Part shown: positions 1-12,475 of the stretch, piece after piece
How positions within the stretch are numbered: the stretch's first letter is position 1
Layout of the letters: the number at the start of each line of letters is the position of its first letter
Source: Crambe crambe
Lineage: Eukaryota; Porifera; Demospongiae; Poecilosclerida; Crambeidae
Direction of reading: 5' to 3'
Assembly: GCA_963924555.1 (NCBI GenBank)
Contig: OZ004586.1
Location: 7,584,501-7,648,500, forward strand
Length of the DNA stretch: 64,000 nucleotides
Made by a program: the position numbers and the translations under genes
Notes under the pieces: generated by a model
What the model was told of the DNA's origin: nothing
What the model saw: the letters and a program-made list of their open reading frames with translations, nothing else
Databases searched by the model: none

Positions 1-3000
1 ACACGCCTAGGATGTCTGATAGGAAAACGGAAAAGAGATCCCTGTAAGACTTCAGAAGGAATATTTTTTATATTATCTCGTAGGTAGGCTGATTTCATGT
101 CTGGGAAATCTGTCCAAAAGCCTTCAGAAAGTTTATCGTACCTTCTACCGGGGCCAAGTGGATTTGCTCCTGGGGTGTATCGACAATGAGGGTCAAACAC
201 ACACAGAGTTTCATTGGTAACAAAGCTTGGGCAATCGGTGATGTGGTAAACCACGTTGAAACCGATTCCATACTGACCTATGGTATCGGCCTCCGAACGC
301 TTACTTCCCAAGCCTAGTTTCTGGATTCCTTCAAGGTCTTTTTCGCTGAATACACTGTCATTCCAAACTAAGAGGGCTGGGCCTTGAAGGTCCTGCCACT
401 CCTCTGATAAAATACTAGTACTTTTATGATAGCGTTTGTCAAGAATTACATACATCTTCTTGGCCTTCGAATCGTCAGCATTTTGAAGCAGCTCTTTGAG
501 AAGAGTGACATCTAATGGATAATCTCGGAGGATATTTTGGATCCTTCTCGTAAGATCCTCGTGCTGCCCGAATTCCACTCCACCTTTAAAACCGTGAACA
601 GATATGTATTTATCCAAGAATTTGGATCGTACCGGCACAACTCCCAGTGATTTGGCAAGCTCTCTTGGAACAATTTTATTAACATAAGTGTGGGTAGTAT
701 CCTTTTTCGTCCATGGGGCATCATTATAAGCTAATTCATTTGAAGAATACAGAATGTAATTTTCATCTGGAAGGAAAAGATTGCAATCTTTCTTGATGTT
801 ATCATCTAATAGCAAGGGAATGAGTTGTCTAATGATTTCCTGGCATGCCTTGTCCACAGGCTTTTCACCAAAGTCATTCTTCATTTTAAGCAGTGCATTT
901 CTAATATCACAGACTGAAAATTTTCGTTTGATACCTAGCCCAGAGCATAGCATTTTCTTGTTCATCAGTATTGAAGGGACTTGATACAAATAGGGACCAT
1001 TGAGGGCCCACTTGAAACTCACTTCACTGGCACAAATGAACTTTCTGCCTGTCCAGATACAGGGTAGTCTGGTCAACTCTGCCAAATTTTCATTACTAAA
1101 AGACTGTTTCTTGTTCATTGCATCATCCATATAGTCATAAATGTATTGGCAGGAATTGTCAATCCAATCTGAGGAGATACTATCAGCATCATTTATAATC
1201 AGTTCAAAATGTGCAATAACATTAGCAAACGAAGGAAACGCTTTCAAGCTCAAAATTTTCTCTGCTCTTTCACTGATATGCCCACTGCCCTCATCTTTTG
1301 GTTTAGCCTCCCATAGAAATATTGCCTGCGAGCCAGCTATTTTCACATTGGGCATTTTTGGCCTGGGTCCTGATTTCATCATTCGATTTCCAGAGCAGAG
1401 ATGAATTCCTTCGCCACACCATTTCAGAGGGAAGTGATCTGGTTTCTTCATCACAGGGAGGAAATCAATGGAGTCTAATGTAACTCCATGTCTTGGTGGA
1501 TTGCCAACTGTGTGTGAGGTTATTGCCTCGATGATGAACTTGATACGGTTAAAAGCCTTGGGAGAATCAGATTGCATGAGGTGCTCGATGGTCTGAGCTC
1601 TCTCAATGACGTATTGCCACGGCAGTGAATCTTGAATAATTCCCAAGTTATTCAGCGCTACTTCAGGCAGACTTCTCTTCACAAGTTCTTCCAGTGGGAA
1701 CATACTTTCCACCGGATCGTAAAGTTTAGAAAATCGAGCCCCTGGATGGATCAACTCACTACATTTTCTCATTCTGCTTCCATCAGGTGAGCAAGGAATG
1801 CAGGCACAATCTTGCATGTATTTTTTTACCACTCTAGTTACTTCAGTGTGGTTATCCAATTCTGAGGCATAAGTTTCCAACATGGATTGTATTACTGCAT
1901 TTCGGCTTGCTATGATGTCTCCAAGTCGTGATAATTCAGAGAAAAATACTTTAATGAAAGCCAACTCATCCATCAGGGCCTCTTTGAGGTTGAAATGACT
2001 TCTGTACTTGATGGGAAGATCGACCAAAGGATATTTCAGGTGAGCCAAGACTTCCTTTATGCAAGGTAGTACTACCCCAGACCTGCAGAGGATGTTTGGC
2101 TTCAAGAAAATGCTGTCTTTCATTGTTTTCCATTCATGGTTTGACATAGAGTAGAAGAGCTCGCTACGCGAAACTTCTATATAAAGCGCTGAGACAAAAT
2201 CTGACCACGGGTTCTTCTGTTTCAACTCTGAGGTTAGAGGCCACAAGTCATAAAACCTGTAATCCTGAATCATACCATCACTTTTCATGGACCTTAAGCC
2301 GAATAAAAGCCTCAGGTAAGCTACAGGTATGACATTATCCATTAGAAACTGGTTCCACTCTACCTCAGTCTCATCAGCAGCAGTTGAGGACTCGTCTGCA
2401 GTCCATATTCCTCTCCGGTTGTTGATGACAGCAAAATTACAGCTCACATGAGCAGGTAAGCCAGTGGACTGAGAAAGAGGAAGGTAACAGAAGATTTCAC
2501 CTCTGAGTGATTTCTGTACACGATAGACGGAAGTGCCAGGTTCACTGTCCAATCTGCAAGCGACTGAAGCAACAGCAACCTTTCCCTCGTTGTTCATGCT
2601 GCAGTTGGAAGTCAGCCATTTAGTGCTTTTGGTTTCATTATTCTTCACTGTATCAATAGAGAGAGCAGTCATGTGATCTGCAGGAAACGAGAGCGGAAGT
2701 CCAAACTCTTCTTTGTGAACAGTAAAGAGGGTGGTTGGATGAGATTCACCACTGTTAATTCGCTGGTATGTGATGGTATGGACGTGCTGCAAGAACAGAA
2801 TGAGACTCTCGCAACAATTGTAGATATCCTCCAGCAATTCCATAGCAGTTTTTTCCGTGTAGCATTTACCACTCAATTCACTTTGTGAGGTTCTGAAAGG
2901 CAGCCGGAACATTGTGCCTTGATAAGACTCAAAGCGATTGAAATGAAACAGATTGTCATATGGCTCAAGCTGTTTCGAATTCTGGATTAACCGTTTGGTG

Positions 3001-6000
3001 AATGTCAATTTCTTCCCAGGTAGTGCTGGATTTCTTACTTCTTTTCCCAGATGCTTGAGAGTAGGGTCAAATATATATAGTCTATCTCGACTTATAAAGG
3101 AAGGTACATCTGTTATATGATAGACAGAACAGAAGCCAATACCAAATTTTCCGATCTTTAAGTGCTTCTTTTGCTTCGTAGCTCCAGCCAGTTTTGTAAT
3201 GTTCTCAAAGTCGTCATCTTGGAAGACTTGGTTATTATGTATGACCAGTGCTGGGCCATGAGATGCAGACATGCCTGGGAAAAACAGTTTGCTTGTCTCC
3301 TTGCTATGAGTCCTTGCATCATAGCATATGTTGACTTCCGTTGCTTCAGCATCGTCAGCATTTTGAATCAGTTCCTTGACTATAGTCAGTCCATCTTTGT
3401 ATTCGTGCAAGATGTTTCTCAATCTTGTAGTCAATGGTTCATATTGTCCAGTGTCTTCAAATGTGTCTCCAGATATATCCAATTCTTCACTCAGTGGAGT
3501 AAGTTTGAGACATTCAGCAATTTGCACGCTGACTCGACTGTGAACAAAAACAAGAGGTTTATCAGTTTCAGAGGATATACTGAACTTTTTCAAGAATTCA
3601 TTATCAGTGTATGTCACTTCTTTGGCTAGTCGCAAGTCAGGCCACTTTGAATCAGACTCAACGGGAACATAAACCATTTCTACTGAGCCAGAATAAACTT
3701 CATTTCCATTTTCTGTTAACCAGTTGAGAATGGCCATCACAATATTCCAACAGTCATCAGCTGTAATCAACATGCTTCCATTAAGTATATCCTCCTTCAT
3801 GGCAGCCATAACAGAGATGATTTGATCCTTTGATATGGTATCATTCACACCAAAAGCAGTGAAGAGTTCCGAGTAGTTACAAATGCTGTCTGGAAGTTTG
3901 TGCAAGTAAGGCTCAAGGTTGTGACGAAAGCTAGAATTCTGCTCCAATGCTACGGAGCTTGGACTGACAAATTTGTTGTGGGCCATAATGTAGATCCATT
4001 TGTCCGATGACCACAGTGAAGACAGGTCGGACTCTGAACCTTGATGGAGTATCTCAAGCAGAGCAGAATAAACCTTATGCATGATTTGAAGCATTTCAGA
4101 TTTACTAAAATCTTTGGCATTGTTTATTAGTTGCTGCAAATGAGCAACCAAGTGGCATGGTAGTTCATCAGATGTTAACACGCCAGATTCTATAACAGGA
4201 TCAGTGAAATATAACTGTGAACCGTAGATCAATGGGTGAGACAACTTTGATACAGTGGACACTGAAAGAGTGGAATCCAAAGCACACAAATGTGATGTAC
4301 ATTCCTCCCCTTTCCAAGGGAGCCATGATGGATAACCTGCAGGCTGACTCGAATTCACAGGGAGCCAGCACCTTTTGCTTGACAAGATGTCCAAAGCAGT
4401 AGAGAAAGGAAGATGACCAATGTGGATACTTCTGGGCAATGAACAAATAACATTTGGCTCTTTGAAGTCTCTTCTTCCCGTATACTGCAATATAGCTTTT
4501 GCACGAGTGAATTGCTTTTCACTCACACATTGAGGATGTCCCTGTGCTGGTAGACTAATTGAATAGATTGTGTCTAGAATCTCTTGTGGTGGTATTGAAG
4601 TTCTTAAGCCACAATCTCGAAGAATATCAACATACTCTGGTTGGTTGTAGGGTGCACAGGGGAAAACATCCTTACCGGCAAAGATTTGAAATATTTCAGT
4701 ATTTTCAGGGTCAAACAGAATTTCTGGTGATTCCCTACCACCAGATGAAGTTATGACAAATGAGAGATGCTTTATCAACTCTGGGAAATTCCCATCATTG
4801 TATTTCAGTGAATGGAATTTATCAAGCACCTTGAGCATAATTGAGTCAATGTAGTGGTCACTAATACTTCTATTCTCAATAAGAGGGAAAATATGCAGTG
4901 ACAAAAGGGTTACTTCATTTATGATTGGTACATAGAGTGCCTTTAGCAACTGTTTCTGGTAGAGGTCACTGCTTGAGAGGATGATGATATTCGAAGGCAA
5001 AAGTGAAAAGTCGAAGAGCTCTTTTGATGATGTTTCTTCAACTGCAATGGAAGTCGAAAGTGAGGATTTACGACATAGATCATTCACAGAGTAAATCTCT
5101 CCGGCAGTGTTGGAAGCAGTTACAAACATTCTTATGTTACACAATACAGGACGATGTTTAGATACTAAGCTTGTAGCTGAACCTGACCCGCAGAGAAATT
5201 TCCTCAAACAATCTGCTTCTGATGGCGATAAAGTAACTTCCCCACTGCCAGTCAGAGAATAAGAGATAGCTGTGACTAAACCATCAGGATCGAATGAGTT
5301 TGTGTACTTTCTCAGTTCATTGTGCTTGACAAACCTGAAACCTTCCTCTCCCTGCACGCAGCAATGAATGCCAAACTTACTCATCAGAGAGAGCATCAAT
5401 TCATTACACTGGAAATGCTCAGCTACGTACACTACAGACTTCGTGGTTAGGCTAAGCTTGACCACATCAAAGTGACCGAGTAAATCTTTCACTCGGACTG
5501 GAAGTATTGACATGTTGAGAAATAGACTCAGTTGTTTATTCTGGACCCATTGCCAAAATTTTTGGAACCAATCTGAAGGAAATTGTGAGAGGTTCGGAAA
5601 AGATACTGATGTCTGTTTCTTCCACTCGGTAGGCATGGATTCATTTATGAGCGAGGGCATGTCAGGAACCGCTAACTCTTTCAGGTGAGTCAGTCTGGAC
5701 CTGGCTACCATGCTCAGAGCATTATGCAGATCTACATCATCTGGTAGATCCACGAGCTTGTGATCCAAATTAGGAAGAAGATACCTTGGACACTCTTGTG
5801 TGCATATGAACATATTATTGGAAGAAAAAGAACTATTTTGTATCTCTTCAAAGTTGCCATCACAGAGTGGTAGTAGTCTTAAACCAGATAAATCATCATA
5901 TCGACCATCAGAGAGGCAATACTTTAAAAGAACACGTTTACCAACAGGATTAACACTCGTGTAGCTGCTTGGGTTGCCATGGAGCATAGTCTTAACAAAT

Positions 6001-9000
6001 CTGGGATTCACTTTTGTTACTGAAGGCATTTCTACGTAAGCAAATGTATCCCATATGTCTGATGGTACAGTAGCCAGTTTCACTCCACAGGTGGTTAAAG
6101 TCTGTTCTACAACTGAATCAAGCTCACTAAACTTTGGGACATAAACTGCTGTGTTGGGTGTGACCCACTCACCAACCTGTGTTGAGGACTTCGACCAGAT
6201 GACACACTCGCTCAAAATAGCTTGGAATACTGGCCTCATTATTGATTCCCACTGAGTCTGACTCAGACAATTGACATTGGGCCAAGCCTTGTAGAAGTCT
6301 GCAGGATCAAGGTAGCTCATGTTCTTGGCTTCAAGCAAAAGAGTGACATAGCATGATGGTATCACTTCCTGCACAAGAAGTTCGTTCCAATTAGCCGTGG
6401 GGTCATTTTTTCTCTCCACCCCCGGCCATTTCAGACTCCTGCGGTCGTCGTTTAAACCAAACGTGGCATTAACATGAATTGGGAGGTTAGAAGAAGTCTC
6501 AATGGGCATTGGAAGGAAACAGAATATTCTTCCATCAGCTGGATGATCTAGATCCACAGCTGTCCCCACCCATGGAAACACTTTCTGCTTGACAGAAGCT
6601 TCTCTGACATCAGCACTGGATGTGCCCACCTGATTAACTACTAGCCAACGACTTGTGCTTGTCTCTTTAGTGCTGGCATCATACACAGAGATGTCAAACC
6701 TGTTGATCAGCTGGAAAACCTCCGAAAAATTGTATTTCTGTGAAGAATGGCGTGATTTTAATTTCATGAGTAGTGAAATTCGGTCTTGTGTGAGCTTATC
6801 AACAAATGCTTTTGCTACCATCGTCTGAAAGGTGAGGGTGTGATTCCCATCTTTATCGATGTTAAAAACTTCAATGGTGTGAATAGATCGAAGGAAGAGA
6901 AGAAGAAGCTTTGCCTCTGATCTCAGAGCTTCAATGAGCTCGTTGACTTTCTCTACAGTGTACAAATTCTCAGAGAGACCAGAAGTTGCATGGCGTAGTG
7001 GAAAGCGGAATAGAGTCTTGGAGTAAGAGGTGGTGTTTTGTGAGTCGAAATCTGCTATTCCGTCAAGTGGTGCAAGGTTATCGCTGCCTTGAACTTCATC
7101 TAACTCAAACATCCTACCTGAATCCCCTTTCCAGATTAACTCTTGTGGTTCTAGAAATGCTATCTTGTTACCACTGATGATTGAAGGAATATCTAAGATT
7201 AAAGTTAATCACGTTACATTTTGCATTAGGTACGTACAATAATTATTATGACAAAAAGCATGATAAAAAGCTTCCAGTGAGAATCGCCTAAATTAGATCA
7301 AATTTCTATAGAATATGTACATACATGCATCAGATGGCAACCTCCTGTGGAATCTGTGTTATATTACATGTAGGAGTCTGTTAGACTACATTGATACCCC
7401 TCTGATGCAAAGTCACCAGATGTTCATGACATGGGAAGGGGAGAAACCTGGGGGAAAAACTGGGGATTTATCCCTTATCTGTTATGGGGAGACATATACC
7501 TATCTACTCATGCATTGTGTATGTGCATGATCATAGAGGGGAGGTAATTATAAATAAATTCCCTCTGACTATACACATGAGGTATAGGAGATCACAGAAT
7601 GTTTGCATGTTGATACAGTAGCTTGAGGTCAGTCAACAATCCTTGAAGGTCCTGCCACTCCTCTGACAAAATGCTAGTAGTTTTATGATAGCGTTTGTCA
7701 AGAATTACATACATCTTCTTGGCCTTCGAATCATCAGCATTTTGAAGCAGCTCCTTGAGAAGAGTGACATCCAATGGATAATCTTGGAGGATATTTTGGA
7801 TCCTTCTCGTAAGATCTTCGTGCTGCCCGAATTTCACTCCACCTTTAAAACCATGAACAGATTCATATTTATCCAAAAATTTGGATCGTACCGGTACAAC
7901 TCCCAGTGATTTGGCAAGTTCTCTTGGAACAATTTCATTAACATAAGTGTGGGTATTATCCTTTTTAATCCATGGTGCATCATTATAAGCTAATTCATTC
8001 GAAGAATATAAAATGTAGTTTTCATCTGGAAGCAAAAGACTACAATCTTTTACGTCATCATCTGAATCATCTAATAGTAATGGAATGAGTTGTCTAATGA
8101 TTTCCTGGCATGCCTTATCCACAGGCTTTTCACCAAAGTCATTCTTCATTTTAAGCAGTGCATTTCTAATATCACAGACTGAAAATTTTTGTTTGATACC
8201 TAGCCCAGAGCATAGCATTTTCTTGTTCATCAGCATTGAAGGGACTTGGTATAAATAAGGACCATTGAGGGCCCACTTGAAACTCACTTCACTGGCACGA
8301 ATGAACTTTCTGCCTGTCCAGATACAGGGTAGTCTGGTCAACTCTGCCAAATTTTCATTACTAAAAGACTGCTTCTTGTTGATTGCATCATCCATATAGT
8401 CATAAATGTATTGGCAGGAATTGTCGATCCAATCTGAGATACTATCAGTATAATTTATAATCAGTTCAAAATGAGCAATAACATTAGCAAACGAAGGAAA
8501 TGCTTTCATGCTCAAAATTTTCTCTGCTCTTTCACTGATATGCCCACAGCCCTCATCTTTTGGTTTAGCCTCCCATAAAAATATTGCCTGCGAGCCAGCT
8601 ATTTTCACATTGGGCATTTTTGGCCTGGGTCCTGATTTCCATAAAACCAAGGATTTATCCCTTATCTGTTATGGGGAGACATATACCTATCTACTCATGC
8701 ATTGTGTATGTGCATGATCATAGAGGGGAGGTAATTATAAATAAATTCCCTCTGACTATACACATGAGGTATAGGAGATCACAGAATGTTTGCATGTTGA
8801 TACAGTAGCTTGAGGTCAGTCAACAATACGATAGTATACAGTAACAGTGGATTTCTTAAGTCCATATAAGGAAGGCAGTGAGGTTTTCAGATTTTAGCAA
8901 TCATTCTGCATTCTCCTATAGCTGCTATACTGTAGCTACAGGAACACGTTCAATCTTTCTCATGTCTGTTGGAGAGACACATTCTTCAGGAATTAAAGAG

Positions 9001-10672
9001 TGCTTAAATGCTGTTTGCTAGATATGAGTGTATGAGAGATAAAGAGAGACTGAGGACAAAGCTTTCCTCATGAGAAAGCATGGAAAACTGGGAGGCTCAG
9101 AGAGCAAATTTTTGGTCTGGAGATCTATATAGCTTCATGCTGTTGTACCTTTGCATGGTATCTAAGGGATTCTATGGTAGGCATACATAATGCTAGCAAA
9201 TAGATTAATGCTTCATGTCTGTAAAAGAGCACCCAGCAGCATATTAGTTATACTAACTGACACAATCTTAAACTAGTCTGCAAATTAGATTAGTATAATT
9301 ATTATTCTAGTAAAACATGACCACAATACAATTCTGCTAAAATTATGAATAATAATAGATTCTACAACAGTATACATGATTCCATGAAAGAAAGATTATA
9401 ATAATTATCAATGATATTCATAGATTCTACAAGAACAGTACAGCAGATTGCAGTGATCTTGCAATATAAATCCAGAACAGCAAAACCAAAAATTTACATA
9501 GCCTCCTTTCAAGTAGCCCAACTCCAAAGCCATTTGAAAGGAGACTATGTAAATTTTGGTTTTGCTGTTCTGGATTTCATGTTGCAAGATCACTGTAATC
9601 TGCTGTATACATGATTCCATGAAAGAAAGATTATAATAATTATCAATGATATTCATAGATTCTACAACAGTATACATGATTCCATGAAAGAAAGATTAAT
9701 GAGAACATTACAGTTGCATGCATGCATGGCTTATCAGCTAGCCAGTCATTCTCCTTACTTACAGGCTCACCAATTTCCTAGTAAGCTAGGAGTAATCCCA
9801 CCAACACTGGAATCAAGCAAACACTTATTTTCATATTTAGTCCATACACTTGTTTTTAGATAGTTAGGTATATATGACAATTGATTTCATTATGGTTCTC
9901 CAAACATCAAAATAGTTATTGTCATAAAAGTAAGTCTGTTGCTATGCATGAAATTAATCTGTGCCCTATTTTCGTATAGATTCTGTGCCCAAGGCATTAG
10001 ATAGTTGTGCTTATGAGTTAGCAATTTCAGGGCTGTTTCTGCAGAACACTACTAACTTCAATATTTAATACTTACCAGTTAAATGGTACACTGAATTAAA
10101 GCCAATTCCAAATCGCCCCACTTTGAATGGATCGTCAGCTTTGATGCTTTGCTGAAGGCTCTGTATTCCCTCCCAGTCCTCTTCAGAGAACATTGCATCA
10201 TTGGCTGAGATGAGAGCAGGTCCTTGGTAAGACGCAAGCTCAGGCTCCACAAGATTCATGGTCCCATGCTGTCTACAGTCAACATAGAACTGGACTCTAG
10301 TTGCTCCAGCATCATCAGCATTTTGGATCATTTCCTAACAGCAAAAAAACAATAACAAAAAACAAAAAAATAAACAAACAACAACAAAATAAAACACAAA
10401 AACAAAATCAAAAACAAAAACAAAAAAAAGAGCAATAGCTACTTAGCTTTTCAATATGTGACTCAACTATAAAGATTAATTCCATGGGAAAAGTCAAAAG
10501 GCTCTTGTGTCCAGTTGACTACAGCTAAGCATGCTTAGGCTGACTGCAGCTACAATGACTACTCTACACTTCATACCTTGAATATCTGGCCATCTGGATA
10601 CCTTTCCAGAATCTGCTTTATGGTGACAGAGAGAGGGGGTCTCCTCTGACCAAAGTGCTGGCCTCTACTCAT
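1..10672 (-). CDS. Sacsin-like giant protein, copy 1 (partial, 3 exons, runs off left edge)
   Basis: Exons: 10577-10672 (ATG at 10672, 32 codons), 10076-10334, and 7192 down to base 1. Splice sites are GT-AG and phases agree (0, then 1). Exon 1 begins [14 protein letters not shown]. Exon 2 carries the N-box ([11 protein letters not shown]) and the glycine box ([12 protein letters not shown]) of an HSP90-like ATPase, the first SIRPT repeat. Exon 3 carries two more such ATPase modules, with N-boxes near 3360 and 480. No in-frame stop is visible through base 1, giving at least 2,515 residues. Sacsin family members are giant co-chaperones; the role of invertebrate paralogues is not known. The start is chosen because an in-frame TAA lies just upstream, after a possible acceptor that implies a 5' UTR exon. 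The gene is highly similar to the gene at 51274-62981, and all indels seen between them are multiples of three. The 3' end is outside the window. Confidence 0.9.
7464..7640 (+). repeat. 177-bp direct repeat, left copy
   Basis: This block begins ggatttatccc and ends cagtcaacaat. It recurs almost unchanged at 8651-8827 in the same orientation. The two copies flank the captured sacsin piece at 7641-8639. Both lie in intron 2 of sacsin copy 1. Confidence 0.9.
7641..8639 (-). pseudogene. Sacsin paralogue fragment captured in intron 2 of copy 1
   Basis: This 999-bp block is nearly identical, and equal in length, to 56177-57175 inside the second sacsin-like gene. It covers the region leading into the third ATPase module, N-box included. 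It is closer to copy 2 than to the matching exon of the gene it sits in: copy 1 lacks two codons near 800 and has one extra near 1170 relative to this fragment. The reading frame is still open (about 330 residues), but no splice sites would join it to the host exons in an obvious way. It starts and stops mid-domain, so it is not a retrocopy of a whole exon. Eleven filler bases (8640-8650) separate it from the right-hand direct repeat. Confidence 0.9.
8651..8827 (+). repeat. 177-bp direct repeat, right copy
   Basis: Second copy of the 177-bp block at 7464-7640, same orientation and length. No LTR features (TG...CA ends, primer-binding site) are evident. Confidence 0.9.
9357..9700 (+). repeat. 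65-bp tandem repeat, three copies, one interrupted by a MITE
   Basis: Units start at 9357, 9422 and 9657 with agattctac. The first is 65 bp. The second is 235 bp because a 165-bp palindromic element plus a duplicated TA and three extra bases lie in it. The third is partial. The array lies in intron 2 of sacsin copy 1. Confidence 0.85.
9441..9605. mobile_element. 165-bp palindromic MITE with TA target duplication
   Basis: Inverted arms of about 70 bp begin CAGCAGATT and end AATCTGCTG. A TA lies on both sides. The neighbouring 65-bp repeat units show the empty site (acagTAtacatg), so the insertion is directly visible. TA duplication suggests mobilisation by a Tc1/mariner-type transposase. Confidence 0.85.
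10346..10432 (+). repeat. A-rich low-complexity tract in intron 1 of sacsin copy 1
   Basis: Runs of A broken by single C or T, about 85 bp. No coding or structural signal is seen. Confidence 0.8.
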
Positions 10673-10871
10673 AGTTTACTTTTTCCTGGAAGAAATCACA
10701 GATATAAGCTGCCATAATTAAGTGTTAAGTAGCTAGCATCAATCTAACGTAGTTAGCTATGAAGTTTTCATCTGCACCTTGATGAACCTTTTATTGGGGC
10801 TGTTGCAGTTTGCCAGCCATACTCAAGCATGCAAGGTCAAGGTATCCAGCTAGCTAGTAAGTAAGTATGAG

Positions 10872-11102
10872 TCACTCACCTGATTCTTTTACCTTCACCA
10901 CGCACGTGCAGTCACCATTCACCAGTTCTTGGAATTCGGAAACAGTCGAATCGCACGCATGCGCGAAACCTATCGCATAATTATGTGATCGAGTGACAGG
11001 ATTTCCCTTTACTGCATAACATGCTTTCCAATGAAGAGTATCATATTTGCTTGGGTATGAAATGGGCATGGCAGGAAGAGTTAAAATTTTGTGGTATATC
11101 AA
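10872..11102 (-). promoter_or_regulatory. Candidate 5' leader/promoter of sacsin copy 1
   Basis: A CpG-containing stretch with an NRF1-like palindrome (cgcatgcgc near 10960) lies 200-400 bp upstream of the copy 1 start codon. A minus-strand frame is open here and ends at a good donor (10876). Spliced to the acceptor just before exon 1 it would run into a stop overlapping the ATG, so it would be 5' leader or an upstream ORF, not part of the protein. Transcription start is not visible. Confidence 0.35.
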
Positions 11103-11249
11103 CAGAGTAATGAAGTGTATAATTGTCAGAGCTGCAAGTTATGTTGTATTCATCCACCCACTGAATGCAGAGAGCTGAAGCATAGCTAATAGCCTACCAT
11201 GATTGCTAGCCTGTGGTTTACTAAATTTTTGCTAAAATTAATTTGTGAA

Positions 11250-11526
11250 ATTTATCAGAGAGCTCTCTATGTACGTACGTACGTGATGACTCGGACGGCC
11301 GCGTGCGCCGCCTATAGACTAATACAAAAGTGAAATTCTAGTTCCCCCACTTAGTCCCCACTTAGACCTAACAAAAGCTACTGTGAATGATTATCCAGCC
11401 TACTAGAATGTGCAGACCAAGTTTCAGGACCAGGGACCTTACCGTTTCAGAAATACGGCAAGCAGGTAAATCGCTGGATTCTTATCAGAGAGTGTGGTAG
11501 CACTCTCTATGTAGGGATGACTCGGA
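11250..11526 (+). repeat. Dispersed repeat, related inverted copy at 33345-33555
   Basis: Contains gatgactcggacg, a GC-rich start (ccgcgtgcgccgcc), then a tail with ttaccgtttcagaaatacgg. The head (tatcagagag ... gatgactcggac) recurs at once at 11487-11526, so two heads lie in tandem. The same block is found in opposite orientation in an intron of the MULE-like gene. It directly precedes a decayed transposase and may be part of that element's end. Confidence 0.6.
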
Positions 11527-12242
11527 CGACTGTAATGAGATTACGATTAAGTCTGTCCTATCAAGACCTAGGATATCGTTTTTGTATCCATATGAGCACT
11601 GTGTCCCGTACATTTACTCAGGTTATTGAGGTTCTTTATGTAAAATTGAAGGCATTAATTGTTTGGCCAGAAAGGGATGTACTACTTTAGGAAGCACTGT
11701 CCTAGGTGTGTTGTTATTATTGATTGTTTTGAGATATTCCTAGATCTGCCAACAAGTCTTCTTGCCCGTGCTCAAACATATTCTCAATATAAACACCACA
11801 ATACAGTGAAATACCTTATTGGTGTGACCCCTCAAGGTACATCTCTAATGGTTGGGGTGGTCGTGTCAGTGACAAGCACTTGACAGTAAATTGTAACCTT
11901 TTAAGTCACTTGATTCTTGGTGATACAGTACTTGCAGATAGGGGGTTTGATATCACAGAGTCTGCTGCAATGTATTGTGCTCGTGTCACACTACCAGCCT
12001 TTACAAAAGGAAAGAAACAACTAACTGGTATAGAAGTTGAGCAAACACGACGAATTGCTAATGTTCGTATCCACGTAGAACGTGTAATTGGACTAATCCG
12101 ACAAAAGTACTCATTGCTTAGCGACACTCAACCAGTTGATTATGTCATGTCAAAAGATGGTAATATTCCTTTACTAGATAAAATTGTGACTGTGTGTTGT
12201 GCATTAGTAAATGTTTGTGACTCAGTTGTTCCTATTGATTAA
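11527..12242 (+). pseudogene. DDE_Tnp_4 (Harbinger/ISL2EU-like) transposase, decayed
   Basis: The plus-strand frames read through family-typical blocks: [75 protein letters not shown] and HVERVIG. The catalytic Asp blocks (IIDCFE, LADRGFD) are visible, as is the ER(V)IG glutamate region. The gene is broken: a stop and small deletion near 11680, and a frame change near 11845 between the ITPQGT-type block and the [10 protein letters not shown] block. The N-terminus is missing, because coding similarity begins directly at the repeat boundary. This family cuts and pastes DNA transposons with short TIRs. I read it as a dead copy. Confidence 0.85.
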
Positions 12243-12475
12243 CAGTTTGATGATAAAAACTTTTTGTTTTCTTTCTTTCGGAATGAGGGTAATTTCCTAC
12301 AATCAGGACAATACCATGTTTTTGCTTTGGGGGGAGCAGAAAGCTGAAGACATTCAAAATGAAACCACTCATATGGACTAGTCTCGCGGGCCGGGGTCGG
12401 GCCCGCGAGACTAGTGTTACGATTTCTGCGATAGTAACAAGTGAAAGAGAGACAAGTATTCCAGCTCATTTCCTC
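12239..12475 (-). pseudogene. PHD-finger fragment with an in-frame hairpin insertion
   Basis: The minus-strand frame carries the second half of a PHD finger: PYEWFHFECLQL followed by WYCPDCRKLP, close to ING-type PHD fingers that bind histone H3 tails. The first zinc-binding half is not recognisable, so the domain is incomplete or eroded. It lies tail-to-tail with the DDE_Tnp_4 transposase and may be an accessory or captured domain of that element. A palindromic 33-bp insertion at 12377-12415 adds 11 residues between the NTS and PYEW blocks without shifting the frame. Confidence 0.6.
12377..12415. mobile_element. 33-bp GC-rich hairpin insertion flanked by ACTAGT
   Basis: Arms ACTAGTCTCGCGGGC and GCCCGCGAGACTAGT flank a short loop. 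Removing one ACTAGT plus the core rejoins the PHD-finger codons exactly, which points to insertion with a 6-bp repeat, or a residual footprint of a larger element. Confidence 0.6.

Noticed and set aside
1-7192. Treating copy 1 as a pseudogene because no complete ORF is bounded inside the window
   Set aside because: There is no stop in frame; the frame simply leaves the window, and the indels noted against copy 2 are multiples of three.
7464-8827. 177-bp direct repeats might be LTRs of a retroelement
   Set aside because: No TG...CA ends, primer-binding site or retroelement genes; the interior is a sacsin fragment.
9408-9677. Overlapping ORFs on both strands
   Set aside because: They read the two arms of the palindromic MITE and its flanking repeats, giving mirror-image peptides.
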